Part shown: positions 17,170 through 25,796 of the stretch, in pieces
Position numbering within the stretch: position 1 is the stretch's first letter
Layout: every line of letters starts with the position of its first letter
NCBI GenBank assembly: GCA_017464085.1
Contig: JAFUEE010000019.1
Coordinates: 1-42,639, forward strand
Direction of reading: 5' to 3'
Length of the DNA: 42,639 nt
Origin: Pseudomonadota bacterium
Lineage (GTDB): Bacteria > Myxococcota_A > Bradymonadia > UBA4248
The notes under the pieces: generated by a model
Database searches by the model: none
The model's input: only the letters and a program-made list of their open reading frames with translations
Told to the model about the DNA's origin: nothing
Position numbers and translations under genes: made by a program

Positions 17170-17185
17170 GCGGTGCATCGTGTGC

Positions 17186-17219
17186 AAAAAAAGCCGCGTT
17201 TCGGACGCGGCTTTTTTTT
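17186..17219. terminator. Bidirectional terminator between convergent genes
   Basis: 13-bp stem AAAAAAGCCGCGT (17187-17199) / ACGCGGCTTTTTT (17205-17217) with loop TTCGG. A-run before and T-run after let it work on both strands, ending the membrane-protein gene and the esterase gene. Confidence 0.92.
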
Positions 17220-17253
17220 GCTTGAGCCTGTGGATTTCCCGGGGCGGCCTGAT

Positions 17254-18093
17254 TTATTCGGAGGTTTTCTGATCCTGTTCGGGGATGAAGCTTTTGATGA
17301 AATCCGCCGTGAGCTTGAAGACGGTCTCTGCTTCCATGTCTTGGCCGAGCTCGTGACCGGACCTGGTGAGTTCGTGCATTTCTTTGTAAGCTGAAGCGGA
17401 TTTTTCGAGAAGGATGCGTGAATTGTTGATCGGCACGACCTGATCTTTGGCGGAGTGTATGATGCAGAGCGGCTTGTGCAGCTTCTGGAGGCGTTTGTTG
17501 GTCTCAGCGGCATAGTCGTAGAGCTCGACGAAAGCCTTTGTCGGGAAAGTCTTGTAGTTGTGATTGTTTTTCCGGCACTCTGGATCATGGAAGCTGTCCT
17601 GACCTTTCCAATTTTTAAAGAGGACAGAGAGAGGTTTCGCGAGCCAGGCGAGCGGATTGACGAAGCCGAGTGCGGGCGCCCAGGTGATGCATGCGGCGAT
17701 TTTGTCCGAATAGTCGTGTGTGTTGATGCAGAGATTGAGCGCGACGAGGCCCCCCATGGAGAGTCCGATGATGAAGACGTGATCGACTTTTTCGCAAAGC
17801 TTTCCAAGGGCTTTGTAGGCGTCGTCGTACCAGTCTTTTGCCTTGACACCGATCAGTGCGTCCGGTGTGGCGTTGTGTCCCCTTAGGATGGGCATGTCGT
17901 ATGTGAGCTTCATGCGTTCGAGCGAGGGAATGAGGCCGCTGACCGCATCTGGGGCGGATGTGAATCCGTGGAGCAGCAGGACGCCGAACGAGCCCGAGAG
18001 CGCGGCAGGATGTTCGCCGATGCGTGTCAGGTATTCCGGGATGTGTTCAATGAATTGTCTGTTTGTCATGGTGTCTGAAGGACTTGCTTGCAT
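17254..18093 (-). CDS. Alpha/beta hydrolase, carboxylesterase or monoacylglycerol-lipase type
   Basis: 279 residues. Oxyanion segment LLLHGFTSAP (about 39-48), nucleophile elbow GLSMGG (Ser112), acid Asp217 in SAKDQVVP and His247 in SGHELGQD give a complete triad in the order and spacing of the Est30-like carboxylesterase/lipase group. Substrates are likely short- or medium-chain esters or monoglycerides. There is no signal peptide with the start chosen. The ATG at 18093 is preferred because AGAGG (18101-18105 on this strand) precedes it; the open frame extends 44 residues further without a ribosome site and would overlap the divergent promoter region. It shares a 130-base intergenic region with the HEAT-like gene. 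Confidence 0.88.
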   Translation of the reverse strand: MQASPSDTMTNRQFIEHIPEYLTRIGEHPAALSGSFGVLLLHGFTSAPDAVSGLIPSLERMKLTYDMPILRGHNATPDALIGVKAKDWYDDAYKALGKLCEKVDHVFIIGLSMGGLVALNLCINTHDYSDKIAACITWAPALGFVNPLAWLAKPLSVLFKNWKGQDSFHDPECRKNNHNYKTFPTKAFVELYDYAAETNKRLQKLHKPLCIIHSAKDQVVPINNSRILLEKSASAYKEMHELTRSGHELGQDMEAETVFKLTADFIKSFIPEQDQKTSE

Positions 18094-18154
18094 GAAATGC
18101 CTCTTGTGTATTATTATCGGACAAGTAATATGGGCTTGATAGTCCTGTGTGATT

Positions 18155-18171
18155 ATGCACGTCAAGTGCAT
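18155..18171. promoter_or_regulatory. Small inverted repeat in the divergent intergenic region
   Basis: ATGCAC (18155-18160), gtcaa, GTGCAT (18166-18171). It lies between the divergent esterase and HEAT-like genes and is a possible operator; it is short enough to be chance. Confidence 0.3.
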
Positions 18172-18223
18172 GGCAGTCTTATACAGGTACACGTTCAGTC
18201 TTCCAAGTAAGGAATCCGGACGC

Positions 18224-20491
18224 ATGGCAAAGAAAAAAACAAAAGAAGAAGTCGCAGTGACGGCTTCGGATGCGGAAGTTGAGGCGCAGGCGCGTGAGGT
18301 CGAGGGCTCGGAGGCGTTGCCAGGCGATGGCGGAGATGCGGTTGTTTCCGCGTGCGAGGCTTCTGAGGCTGAAAATGACGGGCTTGCGGGAGATGTCTCT
18401 GAGCGAGGTGATGTTGTTTCGCTGGCAGAGGCGGAGGTATCTCCTTCAGAGATCTCGGAAACAGCAGGTGAGCCTGAAGCCGTTCAGGAAGCGGAAAAAG
18501 ATGTGCAGCCGCATGAGTTCGTGACAGGGGAGCTTGCGGTCGCCTCGTATGAGGAAGGCGCGTCAGAGGGGGAGAGGGCGCTGCATGATACAGGGCGTAT
18601 CCAATTGGATGAAGCGTTCAATGACGAGCATGCGCTGACGCGGCTTCGCGGGAGCTTGCTTTCGGTGTCTGAACTGTATCGTGAGGCGCAGGTGTTCGGT
18701 GCGCATCAGTTTGATGTGGATGGTCTTCTGAGCAGCCTTGAGATGCCGCTGGTTCAGAATGTGGTCAGCATATTGAATTTGCGCGATGAATTTTATCCGT
18801 CCGAGCTGAAGCTGTTTTCGATTGATGACGAGGTGCTTCAGGAGCTGGTGTGCCGCAACGTGATTTCGAAAGTTCGCCGCAATATCGCGCCATATATGGA
18901 TGTGGCCGAGCTTGTGAGTGAAGCGGCCAGTGAGGATCGTCTGAACGGAGCCTATCTTTCGTTTATAGAGAAATTTGTCAGCAGCCTTCGCGCGATGATT
19001 GTGCAGCAGACGCCGGATATGCCGTCGCAGATGAATGCCCTGACGCGCGTCTGCGCGTGCATTCCCGCTGAGATGCTGAGCCGTGTTCTGTTTGATCCGT
19101 CGCCATTGATTCGCGCAGCGGTGATTCGCAGCTATGCGTCTCGCGGCGGTGTGAGCATGAACGACCTGACCGTCATTCTGATCATGCTCAAAGATCACAA
19201 CGAGATCGTGGACAGCGCGATCATGAGGATACTTGCGAAGTTTACGCCGGCGGCGGAGCTCGCGATACCGCCGGTATTGGAGACACTCTCGGCGGCATCA
19301 GAAGCACTTCGCGATGAGATTTATGATGTGTTCCGGAGCTATGGCAGCGAGGCCGTCGCGCCGGTGATGATGGGTCTCGAGGATGTCCGCGATTCGGTAT
19401 ATTTTGCGGTGCGCAATGTGATTGCGCAGGCGCCGCAGCGCTATACGAATGCGCTCCTCGAACGCCTTGAGAGTGTCCGCACGCGTGACTATGTCCGCGA
19501 GCGAGTGGTGAATATCCTGAGCAATCACAGAGATGATGCTCGCCGGGAAGAAATTATGGCGCTGGTTGACCGGTACAAGTTGTCGCAAGGGGAGGACAAG
19601 CCTGAATGGCGCGCGCCGGATACGGGCACGCCTAAATTTGCGACGCCAGTCACGGACAATCGCGAGGTCTATGAAGGTGTGATGAGCGAGGCTGCGCTTG
19701 CGGCGTTCTCCCCTGAATGCACGCATGAGATGCTCAAGCAGCTTTTGAATGATGCATCTGAAACAGCGCGCATCAATGCGCTTCACCTGATTCGATATCG
19801 AGGAACGGCAGAGCCCGATATTCGCGAGCTCATCCGTGTGTGGCTGAAGACGACATCCTTGCCGCTCGCGTTTGCGGCGATGGAGGCTTATCTGAAGGTC
19901 GAGACCAACCTGCATGTTTCCATGGCGGCGATATCGGATGTGCTTGTCAGCGGCCCGTCAGACGAAGTCAAGGACATGATTTTTGGCGAGATTTCGAAGC
20001 ATCAGGATACGGTGAACGGGATTATCGAATCATACTATGAAGAGCCGCGCAAGCGCGCGGCATTTGTGAACCGCCTGCTGCGTCACAATCCGACGGACGA
20101 GACGTTCAGGCACGTTCTGAGCGGTCTTGATCGCGAACGTTCGGTTCAGTGCATATTCGAGACGCTTTCATTGCTGCTCAAGACCGGGTATATATTCGAC
20201 AATCTGCCGCTTCGCCCCGTGCTTGTCGCGCTTGTGGAAAATCCTGTCTCGAAAGGTCAGTTCGGCTTGATGACGCGGATTCTGAGCCTTCGCCTGCTTC
20301 GCCGTTATATGCGCGATCAGGTGGATCCGGATACGGTCGCGGCGCTTCAGCGGATATATAAGGAGAACCGAAACATCGAGATTCGCGAGCTTGCGAAGGA
20401 TATTCTGAGGGAAGCCGGTGAGGAGCTCTTCGATCTTGATGACGAGTTTGATGATTTTGAAGATCTGAATGACGACGAGGATGATGATTGA
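18224..20491 (+). CDS. HEAT/armadillo-like repeat protein with acidic ends
   Basis: 755 residues. The first 120 are Glu/Ala/Val-rich and probably disordered. From about 190 to 730 there are successive paired helices with the HEAT-type pattern, for example DPSPLIRAAVIRSYASRGG, KDHNEIVDSAIMRILAKF, VRDSVYFAVRNVI and TARINALHLIRYRG. The last 20 residues are almost all Asp/Glu. Helical-repeat scaffolds bind other proteins; no enzymatic motif is present and there is no signal peptide, so a cytoplasmic scaffold is likely. The ATG at 18224 is chosen for the lysine-rich start and AAGGA at 18209-18213. An upstream in-frame start adds residues that lie over the divergent promoter. Members of this kind are common and poorly characterised in myxobacteria. 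Confidence 0.75.
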   Translation: MAKKKTKEEVAVTASDAEVEAQAREVEGSEALPGDGGDAVVSACEASEAENDGLAGDVSERGDVVSLAEAEVSPSEISETAGEPEAVQEAEKDVQPHEFVTGELAVASYEEGASEGERALHDTGRIQLDEAFNDEHALTRLRGSLLSVSELYREAQVFGAHQFDVDGLLSSLEMPLVQNVVSILNLRDEFYPSELKLFSIDDEVLQELVCRNVISKVRRNIAPYMDVAELVSEAASEDRLNGAYLSFIEKFVSSLRAMIVQQTPDMPSQMNALTRVCACIPAEMLSRVLFDPSPLIRAAVIRSYASRGGVSMNDLTVILIMLKDHNEIVDSAIMRILAKFTPAAELAIPPVLETLSAASEALRDEIYDVFRSYGSEAVAPVMMGLEDVRDSVYFAVRNVIAQAPQRYTNALLERLESVRTRDYVRERVVNILSNHRDDARREEIMALVDRYKLSQGEDKPEWRAPDTGTPKFATPVTDNREVYEGVMSEAALAAFSPECTHEMLKQLLNDASETARINALHLIRYRGTAEPDIRELIRVWLKTTSLPLAFAAMEAYLKVETNLHVSMAAISDVLVSGPSDEVKDMIFGEISKHQDTVNGIIESYYEEPRKRAAFVNRLLRHNPTDETFRHVLSGLDRERSVQCIFETLSLLLKTGYIFDNLPLRPVLVALVENPVSKGQFGLMTRILSLRLLRRYMRDQVDPDTVAALQRIYKENRNIEIRELAKDILREAGEELFDLDDEFDDFEDLNDDEDDD

Positions 20492-20538
20492 ATTTTTTTG
20501 CTGCGGGCTTTCTGCCTGCGGCAGATGCGCCCTTTGGG

Positions 20539-20578
20539 AACAGGCCTATGCGTAGCATACGGCCTGTTTTCTTTTTTT
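20539..20578 (+). terminator. Terminator made from a bulged-hairpin repeat
   Basis: Outer arms AACAGGCC (20539-20546) / GGCCTGTT (20561-20568), inner TATGC/GCATA, bulged C at 20560, then TTTT-C-TTTTTTT. It is a member of the window-wide hairpin family that also has a terminator T-run for the HEAT-like gene. Confidence 0.8.
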
Positions 20579-20594
20579 GTGCGTATCCGGAGCC

Positions 20595-20665
20595 GCCCGG
20601 CGTATGCCGCAAGGGCATAGCCGGGCGCGGCGCGGCGTATGGTGCCGGCTTGCCGGCGCCATAGC
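20595..20665. repeat. Bulged-hairpin repeat cluster 3 (two further copies)
   Basis: Copy 20595-20626: outer GCCCGGC/GCCGGGC, inner TATGCC/GGCATA, bulged G at 20602. Copy 20635-20665: inner TATGGTGCCGGC/GCCGGCGCCATA with one G-T pair, bulged G at 20637, short outer stem. Both are in the opposite orientation to the copy at 20539. Confidence 0.85.
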
Positions 20666-20783
20666 GCGCGTTCAGAAGCGATGATGGCAAGCGGCGAAAT
20701 ATTGTGCTCGGGCTGTAAAAAAGTCTTCAATGTGCTAATATTTGCGCGGGGTTTAGTGTTCTCTTTTTCAGACGGGTGTGATC

Positions 20784-23700
20784 ATGGCGAGAAAACATAT
20801 TTTATTGGCGGCATTATGCGGGCTTTTGGTCGTGTCTTGTAGCGATGAGACGATACAGTCGTCAAACGAGGCGGCATCATGCGGCAATGGCAAGGTTGAG
20901 CAGGGCGAAGGTTGTGATGATGGCAACCTGGCGGATGGCGATGGCTGTACGTCGGAGTGTATCGCCGAGGACGGGTATGACTGTCCGGAAAAAGGCGGCG
21001 CTTGTACGCCTGTGGCACCTGGCAGGGCGCCCGAATGCGGCGATCGTCATGTGGACAGCGGAGAGGCGTGTGATGACGGCAATACGTCAGATGGCGACGG
21101 ATGTTCCGCAGATTGCGGGCGCGTTGAGGACGGCTTTACCTGTCCGGCGGGCGGAGGCGCTTGCTCGAAAGCGGAAGAACCGGGGCAGGAGCCTGAGCCC
21201 GAACAGCCGCAGTGCGGTGATGGGAAAATCGACGGCAGCGAGGTGTGCGATGATGGCAATACGTCTGACGGCGATGGCTGTTCGGCGGACTGCTCGCGGA
21301 TCGAGGCGGGGTATGTTTGCCCGAAACCGGGATATGATTGCATCTCGTCGGGATGCGGCAACAAGCTGCTCGAAGATGGGGAGGAATGCGATGATGGCGA
21401 CCGGAATGTCGAATACAGCTATTTTGGCGGGGAATGCTCGACATCGTGCAAGGCGGCGCATTTTTGCGGGGACAAGAAGCTGGATGCGGTGGATATCGCA
21501 AACGGGGAGGAATGCGATGAAGGGGCGGATACAAGCGCGAATTACAACGGCTGTACGGTGGATTGTCGGAGGGTGAATTATTGCGGGGATGGCAAGAAGA
21601 CGCACGATGAGATGTGCGATGACGGCAATCTGGCGGACGGGGACGGATGCAGTTCGTCGTGCCAGCTCGAGCCCGATTTTGTGTGTCAGCTCGTGGATGG
21701 GCGGAGCGTGTGCGCGCCGATACTTTGCGGCAACGGCAAGATTGATGAAGGGGATGCCTGCGATGACGGGAACCGGGTTTCCGGGGACGGCTGTTCGGCT
21801 GCATGTTTGCTTGAAAAAGGCTATATCTGGGCGGATGGCGCGGTGAAACGGATCTGCGGTGATGGGATTATTCAGAACACGAAGACCGGGGCAGCGTGTG
21901 TGGACCCGGTCAAAGAGGACTGCGAGGTCTGTGATGACGGCAACCTTGACAATGGCGACGGGTGCAATGACAAATGCGCGATTGAGCCTGGATTTATGTG
22001 CCCGGAAGCCGGTCGCTCGTGTGTGGCGCGGTCTTGCGGTGACGGGATTGTTGCCAGCGGGGAGGCCTGTGACGACGGTTTGGATCCGGCCAAGGGTGTG
22101 CCAGTGAGTGGCGACGGGTGTTCTGCGCGCTGCCAGATCGAAGACGGCTATCACTGTCCGGAAGCGGGCAAGCCATGTGTGAAAGGCTCATGCGGCGACG
22201 GCTTTATTGATGGTGGGGAGACATGTGATGAAGGTGCATCGGGCGGATCTGGCGGCTGCGTGAATTGTCAGATACAGGGGGGCTGGAAATGCGATGAGCC
22301 TGGCAAACCGTGCGTCAAGACAGTCTGCGGAGACGGCGTGCTCGAAGGTATTGAGACCTGTGAAGAAAATTCGGCATGCTGTGCAGGTTGCCAGATTCAA
22401 AACAGCTGCCATTGCGATGTGAATGGGAAAAATTGCACGAAAGGCGTTTGCGGGGATGGAATCCTCGATGTTGGGGAGGAATGCGATGATGGTGCGGATC
22501 CCAACAAGCGGGGCAAGGCAGGAGATGGATGCAGTCCTGTGTGTACAATCGAGCCGATTTTCGACTGTGTCAACGGCGTGTGCAGGCCGACCTGTGGCGA
22601 TGGTCTTGTGCTTGCGGAAGCCGGGGAGGAGTGCGATGACGGCAACCTGATTTCTGGAGACGGATGTTCCAGCCAGTGCAAGCGCGAAAGCGGATACAGC
22701 TGCGAGGTCAAGATAGCGACGACGCCCGGTCAGATCACGCTGCCGATAGTGTATCGTGATTTCATTCGATACATCAAAGGCAACGGCAGTGGCGATGGCT
22801 ATGTGTCACAGGCGCTTTATGACAGCCTGCCAGCGAGCTGCAAGCCTGGCAGCAATCAGTACAGGCATGTATCGGGGGCAAATACGGGGAATTATCTCAA
22901 GGTGGGGCGACCGTCGCCCGATTTCTATTCCTATTGCCCGGATTCGCATTGCCTGGATGCGGTGCTCCAGGTGCTCGACAAGGATGGCAAGCCAGCGCTG
23001 AATACGAGCGCGGCGATCAACAATGCTGTGAGCGCTAAGAAATCCGAGGGCGCGTATGATGGCACGGACGGTTCGAAGTGCATGTGGCTCTATACCTGTC
23101 CTGAAGTATTCAAGTGGTGGTATAAAGATGTTCCCGGAATCAACCGGCGCATCGACAGCACGATCACGCTGACGGAGGCAGCCTGCGAGGCTTCGATCAA
23201 AAAGCCCGGCACCTATTGTTACAGCAATGCGTCATTTTATCCGATCAATTCTGGCGGATATGGCGTTTCGAATTCCAATGGGTCGAGCAACGGGGAATTT
23301 ACGTCAGAATTTCAGACGTACTTCAAGTATAATGGCGGGGAAAAGCTGATCTTCAATGGCGACGATGATGTGTGGGTCTTCTTCAATGGCCGGCTTGGCG
23401 TGGATGTCGGCGGGATACATCCGGCATGGAATCGCTCGATCACGCTCGATACGAAGACGGCGGCCGACAAGTTCGACATGTTCCCGGGCGGCATTTATTC
23501 GCTGAATATGTTTCACGCGGAGCGCTGCACGGGCGGTTCGTCTTTCAGGCTTTCGCTGGCCGGCTTTGTCGCGATGGGGACGAGCACATGCAGCACGGTC
23601 TGCGGAGATGGCGTCATCGCTGGCGATGAGGAGTGCGATTATGCCGGTGATCCGACAGATGCGGCGCTCAATAAGAAGTTTGGCTGTATCCAGTGCAGGA

Positions 23701-24320
23701 AAAAGTCATTCTGCGGGAACGGGCTTCTTGAGGCTGGAGAGGGTTGCGAGCCTGATGGTGCGAATGGCGACTGGTGCGTGAACTGTCGTATCAAGACATG
23801 TGGCAACGGGAAGCTCGATCCTCATGAGCAGTGTGATGGCAAGCTCGGTGTCGGCGAAGGTCAGGTCTGCCTGGATACGTGCCGGATCTCAGGTTGCGGC
23901 GACGGGTATGTGGACGCGTCGATCGGTGAGGAGTGCGATGACGGCAATAGTTCGGATGATGACAAGTGCACGCATCTCTGCAAGGAGCCTTATTGCGGAG
24001 ATGGAATCGTCACGCCGTCGCTCGGGGAGGTCTGTGATGATGGCAAGAACAGCGGCGCATATAATGGCTGTGGGCTTGGTTGTTCGTATGTTCCGCCGCG
24101 CTGTGGCGATGGGGTGATCGACAGTCTCAACGGGGAGGAATGCGATGACGGCGATGAGGCGAACACAGGCGGTTATGGCGCATGTACGCCTGATTGCAAG
24201 CGCGACAGTTATTGTGGGGATGGCATTCGCCAGGACGCGTTTGAGCAGTGTGATGCTGGCGCGGAGAATGGCAAATCGGAGAGCGCATGTGATTCGAACT
24301 GTTCGGTCAAGATCAACTGA
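20784..24320 (+). CDS. Lipoprotein with about 20 Myxococcus-type Cys-rich (DUF4215) repeats and a fibro-slime domain
   Basis: 1178 residues. Signal peptide with lipobox VVSC (Cys19). Thirteen Cys-rich repeats of the form CGDGxxDxGExCDDGNxxDGDGCSxxC run to about residue 640. A fibro-slime domain follows (about 650-930, with VYRDFIRY, FNGDDDVWVFFNGRLGVDVGGIH and FHAERCTGGSSF), then seven more repeats to the end. The repeats probably form disulphide-stapled, Asp-rich calcium-binding-like units. Fibro-slime domains occur in Fibrobacter and in extracellular matrix and adhesion proteins. An extended surface adhesin or matrix protein on the outer membrane is my inference. The ATG at 20784 is preferred over the GTG at 20778; the ribosome site is weak (GACGGG). 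A strong terminator follows. Confidence 0.93.
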   Translation: MARKHILLAALCGLLVVSCSDETIQSSNEAASCGNGKVEQGEGCDDGNLADGDGCTSECIAEDGYDCPEKGGACTPVAPGRAPECGDRHVDSGEACDDGNTSDGDGCSADCGRVEDGFTCPAGGGACSKAEEPGQEPEPEQPQCGDGKIDGSEVCDDGNTSDGDGCSADCSRIEAGYVCPKPGYDCISSGCGNKLLEDGEECDDGDRNVEYSYFGGECSTSCKAAHFCGDKKLDAVDIANGEECDEGADTSANYNGCTVDCRRVNYCGDGKKTHDEMCDDGNLADGDGCSSSCQLEPDFVCQLVDGRSVCAPILCGNGKIDEGDACDDGNRVSGDGCSAACLLEKGYIWADGAVKRICGDGIIQNTKTGAACVDPVKEDCEVCDDGNLDNGDGCNDKCAIEPGFMCPEAGRSCVARSCGDGIVASGEACDDGLDPAKGVPVSGDGCSARCQIEDGYHCPEAGKPCVKGSCGDGFIDGGETCDEGASGGSGGCVNCQIQGGWKCDEPGKPCVKTVCGDGVLEGIETCEENSACCAGCQIQNSCHCDVNGKNCTKGVCGDGILDVGEECDDGADPNKRGKAGDGCSPVCTIEPIFDCVNGVCRPTCGDGLVLAEAGEECDDGNLISGDGCSSQCKRESGYSCEVKIATTPGQITLPIVYRDFIRYIKGNGSGDGYVSQALYDSLPASCKPGSNQYRHVSGANTGNYLKVGRPSPDFYSYCPDSHCLDAVLQVLDKDGKPALNTSAAINNAVSAKKSEGAYDGTDGSKCMWLYTCPEVFKWWYKDVPGINRRIDSTITLTEAACEASIKKPGTYCYSNASFYPINSGGYGVSNSNGSSNGEFTSEFQTYFKYNGGEKLIFNGDDDVWVFFNGRLGVDVGGIHPAWNRSITLDTKTAADKFDMFPGGIYSLNMFHAERCTGGSSFRLSLAGFVAMGTSTCSTVCGDGVIAGDEECDYAGDPTDAALNKKFGCIQCRKKSFCGNGLLEAGEGCEPDGANGDWCVNCRIKTCGNGKLDPHEQCDGKLGVGEGQVCLDTCRISGCGDGYVDASIGEECDDGNSSDDDKCTHLCKEPYCGDGIVTPSLGEVCDDGKNSGAYNGCGLGCSYVPPRCGDGVIDSLNGEECDDGDEANTGGYGACTPDCKRDSYCGDGIRQDAFEQCDAGAENGKSESACDSNCSVKIN

Positions 24321-24356
24321 CAGATGCTTCTGCGCGCTTTTTTGATGATCTGAAGG

Positions 24357-24391
24357 GCAGTGCTCGTGCGAACCGGGCACTGCTTTTTTTT
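24357..24391 (+). terminator. Terminator of the Cys-rich lipoprotein gene
   Basis: GCAGTGCTCG (24357-24366) / CGGGCACTGC (24374-24383) with one G-T pair, seven-base loop, eight T. Confidence 0.9.
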
Positions 24392-24672
24392 GTGCGCCCG
24401 ATGCGACGCTAGGCGCTTGTTGAGCAATAGCGCCTTGAGCGGAGTGAGGAATTTACCATGTGGTATATAATTTGTGTTTACGATTACGGCTGGTTGTGGT
24501 AAATACACCTACATGTACGCCAGGCTAAAACGTGGCGAACATAAGAAATAATGATGTGAATGCTTTTTTGGAAAGTCGGTATGTGATAGAAGCATAACGT
24601 TCGTGCGCAAGGCGCGATTTCCAAAGGACTGGCAGTGGGATAATAGGAAATCCGTTTTAAGGGAGATATATC
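24392..24672. other. Intergenic region before the DUF4912 gene
   Basis: About 280 bases, AT-richer toward the middle, with no supported gene. A TATAAT at 24466-24471 lacks a good -35. A loose inverted pair GTGTTTAC / GTAAATACAC surrounds 24474-24508. The promoter of the next gene should lie here but cannot be fixed. Confidence 0.5.
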
Positions 24673-25740
24673 GTGGACAGGTCAAAATTGCGAGAAATGA
24701 CGATCAAGTCGCTCCGCGCACAAGCGGAAAGTCTTGGCGTAAAGCGTGTGAATGCGCTGAAGAAAGAAGAGCTTGTGGAAGCCATCCTCAAGGCAGAGAC
24801 ATCCGCCTCGAAGACGGGAGCGCCATCGGCAAAGGTGTCATCTCAATCCGTCAAGTCAGCCAAGTCATCCGAGGCGGCGGAAGCGGTGAAAGGTCAGGCG
24901 TCGAAACCGACAGAGAAATCTGAAGACAAGAAGTCTGATAAGGCTGAGGTCAAGAAGTCGGGCAAATCAGGCGGCAAGTCAATGAGAGGTGCCAAGTCGC
25001 TGAAAGCGGCCGAAGCGGAAGACGTTGAGGCAGCAGAGGATGAAGCCGTCGAGGCGGAGGCGACAGAGGCGGAAGCAAAAGCGTCAGAAGAAGTTTCGGA
25101 GAAAGTAACAGAAAAAGTCGAGGAGCCTGCGCCCGTGGAGCCGGATTCGATTTTTATCGATCGCGGTGCCATTCTGCCGGAGTATGTGCCTGGGACGTGT
25201 CTTTACGCGCTTGTTCGCGATCCTGGCACATTGTTCGTGTATTGGAATGCGACATTTGAGAGCGACAATGGCTGGCTTTTGACAGCATACGATCATGCAG
25301 GCAATGTGCTTCAGTCGTTTACGACGCCTGCGCGCCGGAATGGCCGGGGCTATTTCCGTGTTCCGACGGCGCGTGTGTCGCGTGTGACGCTTTCGATTGT
25401 CCGCGAATATGGGGAACCTGAAGTGAAACTTGAGTCGCGTATCAGGATTGCGCAGCAGCTTGGGATTGCGCAGCCGCGACCTGCGTATGACGAGCGCTGG
25501 GTTGATTTCCAGAAGCACGAGGTTATTTATGAAGCGCCAGCACCAGGCAGGGCGCCTGCTTTTGCAGAGATTTATCAGAGCGTGACAGCGCCGGCCATGA
25601 CAGGCGGCGGTTATGATCGTTCCGTTGAGAATCAGAACATCAGTGGCGTGAACGGTGGTTCGCTGTCGTCTCGCTTTGGCTCGCTTCCCGGATCTTCCGA
25701 TACGCTTGTTGGGAGTTCCGATCGCCTTATCCGCAAATAA
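24673..25740 (+). CDS. Rho N-terminal/SAP-like and DUF4912 protein
   Basis: 355 residues. Residues 1-40 (KLREMTIKSLRAQAESLGVKRVNALKKEELVEAIL) match the Rho N-terminal SAP-like helix bundle. About 45-150 is a Lys/Ala/Glu/Ser-rich linker. About 160-290 is DUF4912 (LPEYVPGTCLYALVRDPGTLFVYWNAT, YFRVPTARVSRVTLSIV, ending near WVDFQKHEVIYEAP). DUF4912 proteins are repeatedly encoded beside GH57/DUF1957 branching enzymes, as here, and may bind glucan or help that enzyme; no activity is established. The GTG at 24673 is preceded by GGGAGA. The gap to the GH57 gene is 56 bases with no terminator, so the two are probably one transcript. Confidence 0.85.
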   Translation: MDRSKLREMTIKSLRAQAESLGVKRVNALKKEELVEAILKAETSASKTGAPSAKVSSQSVKSAKSSEAAEAVKGQASKPTEKSEDKKSDKAEVKKSGKSGGKSMRGAKSLKAAEAEDVEAAEDEAVEAEATEAEAKASEEVSEKVTEKVEEPAPVEPDSIFIDRGAILPEYVPGTCLYALVRDPGTLFVYWNATFESDNGWLLTAYDHAGNVLQSFTTPARRNGRGYFRVPTARVSRVTLSIVREYGEPEVKLESRIRIAQQLGIAQPRPAYDERWVDFQKHEVIYEAPAPGRAPAFAEIYQSVTAPAMTGGGYDRSVENQNISGVNGGSLSSRFGSLPGSSDTLVGSSDRLIRK

Positions 25741-25796
25741 TTCTTCAATTTTCATGATACGACTGATGTGTCGTTAAAATATTAAGGATGACATCT

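Noticed and set aside
17455..17886. 143-residue plus-strand open frame opposite the esterase
   Set aside because: Opposite a gene with an intact Ser-Asp-His triad; acidic shadow composition.
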